Origin: Uranotaenia lowii
Lineage: Eukaryota > Arthropoda > Insecta > Diptera > Culicidae
DNA length: 64,000 nucleotides
Assembly (NCBI RefSeq): GCF_029784155.1
Contig: NC_073693.1
Span: forward strand, 162,360,031-162,424,030
Reading direction: 5' to 3'
Shown here: positions 53,801-64,000 of the stretch, piece after piece
Layout: each line of letters starts with the position of its first letter
Position numbering within the stretch: the stretch's first letter is position 1
Position numbers and translations under genes: made by a program
Notes under the pieces: model-generated
Told to the model about the DNA's origin: nothing
Seen by the model: the letters and a program-made list of their open reading frames with translations, nothing else
Databases searched by the model: none

Positions 53801-55610
53801 TACCAACACCAGAAATAATATTCTACCAACATAGTTATTGATTGTAGAGTGTTGAAATATTCAAGATGGTTTGATCACGTTAAAAAAAAACAATCTTTTA
53901 CATTAATTTGATCAGGATAATCTGAAGTAAAGAGCATTATTGGGGTTTTATTATAAAAAAAATCTTCCGATGTAATTGAAAATTTAGTTTTTTTTTAAAT
54001 ATTTTGAGATAAGTTGGTATAAGGACTTCATGAGCAATTTTTTTGGGACTAGGAAACAAATTGGACTTCAAGCCCAAAACCCACCTGGACATCAAAGTGA
54101 AAAAGTTTTGTTGAAAATCTTTCATCCTTTTTGATGATTTCTGAAGGTTTTTATACTTTTCGCTGTTAATCGATTGTTAAACCTTAGACACGGGTACCAC
54201 AAAGGTATTAAAGTGTCATTTATAAAACCAAACTAGATTTCAACCTTTTGTTCATGTTTGTTTGCATAGATTAGCGATTTTGGATCATAGATGTAAAAGT
54301 GTGGTCATTTTTGAGTTTTCTAGCAAAATTTCAAGATTTTTAATTTTTGTCAAAAGTAAACGAGCTGAAATTAATATCTTCCATTGATTGTTTTTCATTC
54401 AAAGTGGAAAAGAAGATTACAAATTCTCAACATCAACATTGTTTTCAACAGTTTTAGTGGTTGATTACTACAGCTACTACTTTTCATCAGTTTTCAGGGG
54501 TAGTACTATTATTTTAAAATATTCTCTCAATTCACTTTGAGTTGTTCGATCTTGAGAAATCAGATGTTTTGTGAATTTTTAATATCCTTTTTTAAAAGTG
54601 TGTGGATTTCTGCATATTTGGCTTTCCCCTGGAACGTGATTTTTTTTCTTTAATCGAGAGGTTTTCATCCACAGGCTGGTTCACCTCAGAATTTAATTTT
54701 CTTACTTTTATGAATACAAAAAATAACATCGTGTTTTTAACAAAAAAATATTGGTGGGCGGGGGAGGGGGGATATATGGGAAATGATAATAAAAATTAAT
54801 TGAAATTAAAAAAAAAATGGAAAAAATTGACATAAGGTTCATGCAAAAACTTTGTATACAATCTACATTGCACAACATCGAGAAAAATTTGATCGAAAAT
54901 TTTGTAAACAACAGGCGATATAATTAATGATTACCTCCTTCGGGATTTTTGGAAAAATCGGAATAATAAAAAAAAAAGAATTTAATATTAGTTCCGGAAT
55001 AATAGAACCTCATAGATACTCTCTTTACTTCAGATTGTCCTGAACAAATTTATGTAAAAGATTGATTTTTTAATGTGAACCATCCTGAATACTTAACACT
55101 CTACAATAAATTACGTTACAATGATTTCTGACGTCACTGTAAAAAGATTATGCTTGAAAAAATATGTAAAAATAAATTGTTTTTTAAAGCTATTTAAAAA
55201 ATCGACAAAATTCCCATTTTTTTGTACAATTTGGAAAAATGAACAATAACAAAACTTCTATAACTTTTAATCTCTTGACTACTTGAGGTCTTCGAGAAAG
55301 TAAATTGAATGAATGACTTTTCACATATTTTCCAAAGTTATCTCCAAAACAATAGCTATTTAAAAAAAAACAACAAATTGCATTGTTGGAATCAGCATCC
55401 TCAAAATAGCCAAATTTGCTCTTGAGTTCATTACATCTCGAACAAATGTAAATATTGTTTGCATGTGTTTTTTGCCAATATTACTGCAATGTATTTTTCG
55501 TTCTGGCCCTTTTTATTTTAATTCAAACATGCATGCGTTGATTTTTGAAAACCACATATTGTATAAGTTATTAAAAACAAAATTAACTGATAACACTGAA
55601 AGTGTAGTAT
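50825..55610. other. Long stretch without recognised genes
   Basis: 50825-51600 and 52750-55610 are AT-rich. 51600-52700 is more balanced in composition and less repetitive and might be host regulatory or untranslated sequence; I see no coding exon I can name. A purine-rich GGCGGGGGAGGGGGGATA lies at 54756-54773. No element ends found. Confidence 0.35.
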
Positions 55611-56012
55611 GGGAGAGTGGGGAATCACGGCCACTTTTTTCTATGCTCCATAACTTCTTTATTATTAAAGATAAAATGAAAAAAAAAAATGGTATGGCTT
55701 ATTATAAGGCAATTTTGTTTTCAAATTTTTATAAGTTATTTTCCCCAAGTTCTGACTGTTTTTAAAATGCAATATTTTTGGGGTTTTGAAAAATGGTGGG
55801 AAACGATCGATTAGTTTCGAAATCCTGGCTCGCGAACGTTTGGGCAAAGTGCCTTATTTAGGATGGACAAAATATATTTCCTAACTCTTCATTTGGCATA
55901 AGAAAAATTTACAGATAGGAAAAACGTATTTTAAGTTCTGAATGTGTATAAAAACATACAAATATAGGTGGCTCAAGATATCCCCCAAAATGTGGCCCAC
56001 GATTCCCCACAA
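55611..56012. repeat. MITE-like inverted repeat
   Basis: GTGGGGAATCACGGCCAC (55617-55634) is matched in reverse complement by GTGGCCCACGATTCCCCAC (55992-56010), about 400 bp apart. The interior is AT-rich with no coding motif. No clear TSD, so the exact ends are unknown. Confidence 0.5.
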
Positions 56013-57778
56013 GCTATGATTTGCATTTTTTTTGCGTTTTTGTGACTTATTGATGTTTTATCAAAACTTCATGACAACATGACATGACTAACATGACATG
56101 AACATGATAAAACTAAGATAATAATATTAAGAAAAATAATATTATCGAGTACTATAATATTAAATCATACATTTTCGTTTCGAATTAAACTTAACCACGC
56201 CACAAAAAAATTAAAAGAGACTTTGCATCAACAATTTATCAAGCACATGAATATTTTTGAATAAAAACACATGAACTCAATGAATCAGAAAAAGATCAAG
56301 ATCAATAAAGACTCACTTTTAAAATTTACGTTTATTTAAATATTAAAATTCAGCTTTTAAAGTCAGCTTTGAACATTAATATTTTTAAATAAATGAAATT
56401 AAAATAAACTGTCCATTTAGGATCAGTTTCCTTATTTTACGAATTTATATTTATTACAAATATTTAGAATAGATTTGCTCCTATTCAGGATTTCAAATGC
56501 TAAGAGAAAAAAATGAAAATTAAAACAATGAATAGAATTGATCCCCTTATTTAAATACAATAGTTTAATGATCACAAACATAATTATCGAATACTTCACA
56601 TTTGAACTCCTGTTTGAATTTTGTATAATACTCACAGAAAATTGACAAACAGAAAGTTAACTAACAGAAAATTGAAACAAAGTAACGAAAACAAAAAATT
56701 TCGATGACATTTTCAAACGTTATATTGATTAAAACAGTGTTGTTGTTGTAAAATGAGATTTTTAGAGTGTAATATATCTGTTCAACTCAGCTCTGTCAAT
56801 TCACGATAAGATTTAATAAGTGTATTTGATGGAAAATCAGACGAAAGCCATTCATAATAAGTAATTTCAAACTACACTAATTCACTTTTCATTATTCTGC
56901 AGATGTTCCTGTTTTGTCCAATTTTTTTTTTTAATTTTTTTCCGATGTCCATGTTTAAAGAAGACTTCAATGTATTAAAATGCTAGAGTTAAGACAAATC
57001 TTAGCTATTTTGACGATTCCTGAAAAAATATGATCCATTTTATCTCGAAATCAAACTTTATAATGTTTTTAAATACCTGACCGGATAAAAGTTTTTAAAC
57101 AGAAATCATGACGAAAAGATTTTCTCACCCATAATTAAATTGAAACTTGATTAGATTTAGTGTCCCTGAGGTAGCGGAATAGAACATAAGAGGAACTTTT
57201 TTATCAATTAGCTCACTGAAAATTCAGCGAAAAGTAAGTTTGCTCTCCCAATGTTAGTCGACTAATAAGCGATTAACGTATTTCCGTATTCAGCCTACAC
57301 TGCTAGATTTGTAATATAAATATTAAAAAAATATTAAAATTAAAAATATTAAAAAAATATTACTGACACAAAATTATTCCACGGCACTTACTTTCATTTA
57401 CTTATGGACCAAAAAACAGTGCTTAAATATCATAAACAAAGGCTCAACAAAGTTTGCCGAGTAAGCTAGTTTACTTAATAAAATTAGACAGTTCCATTTT
57501 TTTTTGTGATCGGGGCGTTGCATGCTTTCAATATAAAGTATCATTCGTTATGGCCCATGTTATCTGAATCAAACTCGAGAAAACGGGTCTAATATAAATG
57601 AAAAATTCAAGCTCGAAGCAAATTTTATTCCCACCATAAAGAAATTTTTGGGTTTTGAAATTAATCGGAAATTCCTATAGAAGAAGTTCCTTGGTGAACA
57701 TTTTAGAAACTTAGAAACAAGAACTTGAAGAATTTCTGGTTAAGGTTAAGTAAAAGCACGTCATCTTTTTTTTTTGAA
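56013..57778. other. AT-rich stretch, nothing seen
   Basis: Very AT-rich sequence with no motif-bearing frame and no element terminus up to the Helitron start. Confidence 0.4.
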
Positions 57779-59934
57779 TCTATATATATAAAAATGAATT
57801 TCTGTCTGTCTGTCTGTCTGTCTGTCTGTTCCCTATAGACTCGGAAACTACTGAACCGATTTGCGTGAAACTTTGTAGATGGGGGTATTGGAGGCAGGGG
57901 AAGGTTCCTATTATGGTTTGAGACCCCTCCCTTTCTCATGAAGGGGGGGAGGGGCCTCCCAAGCAAAAGTCAATTTTTCGCATAAATCGAGAACGCATCA
58001 AGTAAATGGTATCAAATTTGGCATGGGGTGGTATTTGGGAACAAGGAATATTTCTATGAATATTAGGTACCCCTCCCTCCTCTTAATGGGGTGATAGGAA
58101 GGGGGGAGGGGGGCTACCATACAATTTATCATACAACTCGAAAACTAATCAAGATATTGGAACCAAATTTGGCATGGGAAGGTATTTGGATACGAAAAAT
58201 GATTCAATGGTTATTCGAGACCCCTCCCTCTTTCCAGTAGAAAGGGGGGGCCTCTTTCATAATTTTTTACATTACTCAAAAACTTATAAAGCAAATGGAA
58301 CCAAATTTAGCATGGAAGGGTATTTGGATACGAAAAATATTTCTATGATTATTTGAGACCCCTCCCTTTTTCCATAAGGGAGATATTAAAGGAGGAGGGC
58401 TAATTAAGCTGATGGAACCAAATTTGGCATGGGCCGGTATTTGGGAACGTGACATGTTCTAATGATTGTTTGAGACCCCTTCCTTCTTCCAGCGGAGAGT
58501 AAATAAGGAAAGAGGAAGGGGAGTTTCATACTATTTTTACTGCATAACTCGAGAACTACACTCGCAAATGGAACCAAATTTGGCGTGGAACGATATTTGG
58601 GTACGAGAAATGCTTCTATGAACATTTGGTATCCCTCACTCCTTCAAAGAAGTGGATGAAAAGGAGGGGAGAGGTCTTCCTTTCAATTTTCAGTATAATT
58701 GGAGAGCTGATCGAGAAAATTGAACCATATTTGGCATGTGAGGGTATTTGGAGACGAGAAATGTTTTTATAATAAATTGAAGCCCCACCTTTTCTCAGCG
58801 GAAAGATATAAAGGGGAAAAAAGGGGCTTCCATACAAATTTTTTGCATAACTTGAGAAAAAATCGTGCAAATGATACCAAATTTGGCATCATAAAGTATT
58901 TGAATACGAAAAATATTTTTAGGAATATAAAGTTTTCACCCCTCCATTCAATGGGGAGAACGGAAGGGGGGATGGTACTTCCTTTCAAGTTTATGCATTA
59001 CCCAATAAATTACAACGCAAATAAAACCAAATTTGGCATGGGATGGTATTTTAATACTAGAAATTTTCCTATGTGAAACGATTCCTTTCTTGCAGTAGGA
59101 GGACAGGATTGGGAATATAGGAAGGGAAGAGGAATGCATTTAACTTTTTTTTACAAAATCCGAGAAATGGACAAAACTTAACATAAAAGTTCATTTTGGT
59201 ATGATTCTATGATTATCTGACACACCATCCTCCTTTCAGTGAGTAGGTACATAGGAGGAGGGAGGAGAGCTCAATACAATTTTGTTAGCATAAGATCTCA
59301 ATTTATGCTAACGAAGCCAACCAGTGGAAACAAATATGGCATGGAAAGGTACTTGGTTACGAGATATGTTTCTACGATTGTTATAGACTCTTACGCTTCA
59401 CAGTGTTGAGAGGGGAAGAAAGGAGGGGGCTCCATATAAATTTAGTTGTAAAGCTCAAAAACTTATCAACCAATGGAACTATATATGATATAAGAGGATT
59501 TTGGGGAACGAAAAAAATGGGTATGATTATTAAAGATCCCGTCCTCCATTCAGCAGGGGGTGAAAGGGAGGACAGGGGGGCTCTCTTATCAGTTTTTAGA
59601 ACATATCAAGCAAAAACAACCAGATTTCATAAGTTAGATTGTTTGCGTAAGATTAATTTGAGACCCTTCTTTTTCAGGGCGAAGATTAAAGAAACAGATT
59701 AAAATTATCATATTTTTGACACAAATTCACAGATCAAGATTCAGAAAATTTGTTTAAGTCATCTTTGTATTGCAATTCGAAACTCCAGTGGTAGTTCTCA
59801 TTTTAAAGCGGTTGCTTATGAATTATGTTGTTATCTGATTTAAAATAATGCCAACAAAACAATAAAAATTTAAAAAGTTTCTGAAAATAACATTTGTATT
59901 TGAAAGGTGTAGCAAAGCACACCGGGTCAGCTAG
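57779..59934 (+). mobile_element. Non-autonomous Helitron
   Basis: The 5' end TCTATATATATAAAAATGAA follows an A, and then a (TGTC)n run (57803-57828). The 3' end is a hairpin GGTGTAGCAAAGCACACC (59906-59923), then GGGTCAGCTAG, followed by T. This TC...hairpin...CTAG structure with A/T flanks is diagnostic of Helitrons, which move by rolling-circle replication with a Rep/helicase protein not encoded here. The body is almost wholly a minisatellite (next entry). Length 2,156 bp. Confidence 0.88.
57850..59690 (+). repeat. Minisatellite of about 12 degenerate units inside the Helitron
   Basis: Units of about 120-165 bp are headed by ACCAAATTTGGCATGGG or variants, at about 58012, 58166, 58300, 58419, 58572, 58722, 58876, 59027, 59170, 59330, 59475 and 59620. 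Each runs through GGTATTTGG, ACGAGAAAT, GAGACCCCTCCCT, an A/G-rich stretch (GGAAGGGGGGAGGGG) and CATAACTCGAGAACTAAT. The purine-rich and pyrimidine-rich parts are nearly complementary within a unit, so each could fold. Units decay toward the 3' side. Confidence 0.85.
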
Positions 59935-62900
59935 TACTAAATAAAACGAAGACAATCAAAATTCACTTCACTCGGAATTGCTTACATTGTTGGCGCTAGT
60001 GTTAAATCACTAAGATTTTGTGTTAGCCGATAGGACCTAATTGAAGCAATGGAATCGTTTTGAACGTGTAATTTTAAGTATTTTTCTCCACTTTCCAAAA
60101 GTCATATCTCTTAAACTCAAACTCCTAGAATAAATTATTAAGGTAATCAAGAGACTAGTACGAAATCACACCTATAGCATCTCAGTGAAACTCTATGATT
60201 CTCGAAAAGATATAAATTATACTCAAGACTAAAACGTACATCTTTCAAGGATATAATGGCTAGACCAGTGTTAACACCACTATCCCAAAGAAAATGTACT
60301 ATACCTAAAGAAGAGGTTGCATAATTTCAATGCCGCTCGGCGCTAGCTCTATGCCAAAAATGCGCTGAAAAGTGTTCCTAAGATGATAAGACTACTGGCA
60401 TAAAGACTCGAGCTCCCGTGCAAAATGATGCCTTACCACAACATACAAGCGAAACAAGAAAATCATTTTACGGGATTTTCATCCTATTGGATAATTAAAC
60501 CAAAAAAATCCAAAAAAGGAAAGTGAGAATCAAACTCACCGCAACATTCTTATCTCGAATTGACAATCTGATAACTTAACCAATGTAACAAACTGAAACA
60601 GTAAGCAAACGAAGTTTAGTTGTCATTGTGTTTTTATCACGGAAAGACTGTTTTCTAAAGTTGGTTTTCATACAAACGCACAGCTACTTAGTGCCGGGCA
60701 TATTGGCTGGTGGCTTGCCGTCGGTTGGAAGCAAAAAATGCTTTTTTAAATGCCGGTTTTCATACACACATAGCATTCGGTACATCACTCGACAATATCC
60801 TTGCCGGCTGATTTTTACTATCCTGCTTTGTCGTGTGGTAGGATATGGGATATGTTTTATTTGGTTTCTTTCAGACATATGCAATGCCGTTGCGCTGGGA
60901 GAACAATGTCAGTTATCAGAAAGCATATTTGTACCGGATCGGCATAGAATCTTATACCATTAATTCCACCTCCAAGGAAGTTCATTATTGGAGTATTTAG
61001 AGTTTGATTTTTGGGTGTGGGTAAAACGGCCAATTTTGGGAAAACCGACCGTTTCTCGGAAAACCGACTAAGTCCTAGAAAGTCGATTTTTTTTTCGATA
61101 TAATACCTGATCTCGTTTCATGCATTTCTAAGTCATTATGCTAAAATATCGATTTTTGGGATTTCCACGGGTACCCTCTTCGTTGATTTTGGAAATTTTT
61201 AATTCTATTTATGACAAAAAATTATATTTGAGATAAGACCCGATTTTGACATTTTATGAGTTTAAAGTCGTTTGACGTCCAAATTAAAATTTCGATCTTT
61301 CCGATTTCCTTTTTTCCTCCCTTTGGTGCTTTTTGGGGGTCAAAAACCAAAGTTTGAGTGCTCAGTGCTCTGAGGCACCCCTAGTTAATCAAGTCAGATA
61401 GAACTGAAATTTTGCACAGGTCAGGTTTTTGGCCAGTATACAAAATGTAAGATATGGTCGGTTTTTAAAATCCTTTCATGATTTTTTTTTTCCATACATC
61501 CATTACCACCTTAAAAAGTCCACATTTCTTCCTGTTCCTGTGTTCCAAATGTCTCTGCGTTCTCTGCTCCATGGTAGGTTAAACCACTCTATCTTTTTGA
61601 TCATTTTAATGTTTTAAAGTTCAAATGATTAAAAACATGAACACAGGAAAGAGTAAAAATAACAAACTTTATTATTCTTTGGGATTCAGACATAAGTTCT
61701 GGCTTTGGATGTACGATTAGTGATAAGTGATTGAAAATATTTTGTGCTTTTCGTTCTTATACACATATTTATTGAAATGTTTGTAAAAGTCAACACTAAA
61801 GTGCAATTTAAAAAAAAAATCTTAGATCAAAGGTTGTGTATAATCACAAACCTTAACTTCTGTGCATTTTCAGTTAAAAAAAAGTGAGTTTCAGAGGGTT
61901 TAGTAATCAGATTGAATTGATATGCACGGTATATCAAATTCATTATGGAAACAACGGAAATCCCTCATGAAACGGATCAACGATATTCCATACATTTCTA
62001 GTTCAACTGCAGCCAATTTCACGTGCCATTATTGCACGGATCGCAAAAGGGATTCAATCGATTCTCGTTTGATTATCACTGCACCGAGGCGCCTTTAATT
62101 GAATTTGACTGCTCATATGAAATCCATTATTTCTCGTTCATCCAACTCCAGTTCGTCGGTTTTGCAGCATATTTCCAGTCTAACGAGCAGGGCTGCAAAT
62201 CTGAAAATGGCAATGCAATGCAGCATCAGCATTAAAACGTATGCTGCCGTCGTCGTTGTCAGTAAATAATATCGTTGAAATTGGTAGGCTCGTTGATGTT
62301 GGCTACCTGCTTTCATCCGAGACGTAATTGAGCAATGAAATGGATACCGGATGGTGGAAATTATGCTTTAAGAGATCTGCCAGAGCCAGTTGGTGTTTAA
62401 ATTCAATAGATTATCTGGATGTATTGTAGAAAATCCATCAAACGTGTATAGAATACGGATTCGTTTAAAATCTTTTTCGTAGAAAACAGTTTTCTATTTT
62501 AAAATACCAGCTGTTATGTGCTTAGAGGAAAATCTACGGGAAGCGAACGTGATATCTTTAAAGTAAAATTCTTTTCATACTCATCTAATACCTGAGTTTA
62601 GTTGTTTAATTTTGTTACATTATTTTAGTGTGTATCGCAAAAACAAATAAGTGATTATGTTCACCCAATTTTAACGGTTGCCATACAAAAAGAAAAGGTA
62701 CAGTAAATCCATGTTTATGAATCTGGGAACTATTTATTACTACTGTAAAATCAAACCGATAATCACTTGACTGAGAAGGCATTAACATTTCATATTTATG
62801 AGGGGCGCCTTTCCTAAAAGTGGCCTACATTCCGCTAAGTTTGACGTTCCGGCATATGGGCTACAATTTCAAACCCACAGCTGAGTCTTCAAGAGTTCGC

Positions 62901-63242
62901 CCCAGAAATACTACTCATATAGATATACCTTGGTAGAAAGTTGTTCAATTTATGCGGGTACTAAACAAATTTCCGGCCGATTCTTTCCATTTCCAACCCT
63001 GGGCGCCTGCCACATCTGGCGGTTTCCCTCGCAGAGAAGGTAACATGTGTGACTTGGTTCCTAAACCTGTGTTCGTCCTACACCTACGGTGGTACACATA
63101 AGAATGCCAATATTTTAAGCACCAAAGCAAGGAAGCAAAACGGAGAAGGGACGAAAAAAGGTTCCTGGCCAGGGATAGTTCTATCATCGGGAAAATTTTC
63201 ACCACACCACGTCGTGTGTGTGCACACTGAAAAAGCTGTGTA
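59935..63242. other. Long stretch without recognised genes
   Basis: Mostly AT-rich. 61940-62350 and 62950-63240 are more balanced and may be host sequence, but I recognise no exon. At 60659-60811 the phrases TTGGTTTTCATACAAACGCA and CCGGTTTTCATACACACATA form an imperfect direct duplication. Confidence 0.35.
60520..60612 (-). other. tRNA-like remnant
   Basis: On the minus strand, TTACATTGGTTAAGTTATCAG and GGTGAGTTTGATTCTCAC resemble A and B boxes about 40 bp apart. It is degenerate and has no cloverleaf that I could complete. It is likely a SINE or tRNA pseudogene scrap. Confidence 0.3.
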
Positions 63243-63970
63243 GGGGGAAGTGTTCCTAAATGCGCATGTTGGGTAATATGCGCATACAGCCGATAGACGA
63301 TATGGCTAGAGATTCATCATATCTAATCAGTGCAGTTTGAGGGTAATACGCTTTTAACACATGGCATGAAAAACTTAAATTGTTATATAAAGTCGAAAAA
63401 ATTTAAAAATTCAAACAAGATTTTTGTCAGTTTTGTTATAATATATTGAACTTTAATTATTGTGCGTACAGGTTCTGTGAAGAACAATTTTAATGGGTTT
63501 TCTTTCTTATTCATCTGGAAATCGGCAATTCAACAAATTGAAGCTTTTGGCAAAGTTGTAGATTATAAGATATTGGAATAAGAGACAGGTTCTGATTGCC
63601 CATATCAAGGCAGGTTAAATGCCTATATCAAGAAAAATAGATTAATCTTATAAATTTTTTACTTTTTATCATTGAAACATTAAATTTACGCTCAAATCAC
63701 GATCTTTCAGCGAAAAAAGAAGAACTTCATACTGATCCGATAAAAATACAATATGAACAAAATATTACCATGAAATATGGCCATATGGCATACTTAACTA
63801 TGTTTCATGCAAAAGAACTAGTGATGTAAAAAATTTCACCAAAATTTCAGCCTTGACGTATGCTTAACATCCGTTCCTACCATTTTCAATTAAATAATAT
63901 CAAAATATTGCAAGTGTAAATGAAATATAGCTTAAAACGTAAATATGCGCATTTAGCCCGCCGGTTTCGG
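63243..63970. repeat. Possible inverted-repeat element at window end
   Basis: CCTAAATGCGCAT (63255-63267) and ATATGCGCAT (63278-63287) at the left are mirrored by ATATGCGCATTTAG (63944-63957) at the right. The interior is AT-rich. This may be another MITE whose right end lies at or beyond the window edge. Confidence 0.35.
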
Positions 63971-64000
63971 AAATCGGCTATTTTGACATCTTTTATTATA

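Noticed and set aside
61010..61090. Repeated AAAACCGAC phrases resembling a short inverted or tandem repeat
   Set aside because: Too short and irregular to support an element or array.
1..64000. CRISPR array or bacterial operon features
   Set aside because: The sequence is clearly eukaryotic; the regular repeats seen are Helitron minisatellites, copia leader repeats and R1-like hairpins, none with CRISPR spacing.

Overview
The window is eukaryotic, AT-rich, repeat-dense DNA. The best guess is a mosquito (Culicidae). This is inferred from several DD37E-type Tc1/mariner copies (a family best known from mosquitoes), RTE-, R1- and Jockey-like non-LTR retrotransposons, tRNA-derived SINEs, Helitrons and MITEs. 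I found no complete host gene and no convincing tRNA or rRNA gene. The window reads as an intergenic or intronic graveyard of mobile elements with one young, apparently intact LTR retrotransposon.

Layout. 1-2569 is unremarkable. 2570-4169 is a dead DD37E element carrying a 293-bp hAT-like MITE. 4244-6941 is a 5'-truncated RTE-like element (-) with an 11-bp target-site duplication (TSD). 7228-7602 is a Harbinger-type MITE. 7961-9867 is a second RTE-like family (+). 10652-11495 is a long inverted repeat with a SINE-like insert. 12662-19525 is a four-level nest: a DD37E element, split by a hAT-like element, split by a Ty1/copia element, whose 5' LTR is split by a 1.5-kb TIR element containing intron-bearing pieces of a host UBX-domain gene. 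21129-21915 is a deleted mariner-like element, next to a non-LTR endonuclease scrap. 22661-24000 is a third DD37E copy.

27396-28945 is a second copy of the first RTE family. 29430-32187 looks like a composite: two inverted DD37E 3' halves bracket an R1-clade 3' segment with an unusual, regularly structured 3' region. 34979-36780 is a candidate Helitron (-). 37945-38271 is a 3' fragment of the second RTE family with a 12-bp TSD. 38494-45106 is a full-length Ty3/gypsy element: 956-bp LTRs with no difference seen, tRNA-Lys primer site, open gag and pol, and a G GGA AAC frameshift site. 46986-50804 holds a SINE, a palindromic element, a Jockey-like 3' end, a foldback element with tRNA-like sequence in both arms, and a complete SINE with a 20-bp TSD. 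57779-59934 is a non-autonomous Helitron made mostly of about 12 minisatellite units.

Function. The genes shown belong to transposons. Only the gypsy element looks capable of coding all of its own products (Gag, then Gag-Pol by -1 frameshift: protease, reverse transcriptase, RNase H, integrase). The rest are decayed or non-autonomous. The most unusual content is the captured UBX exon set, the DD37E/R1 composite with its hairpin series, and the hairpin-headed repeat array that fills the internal region of the copia element.
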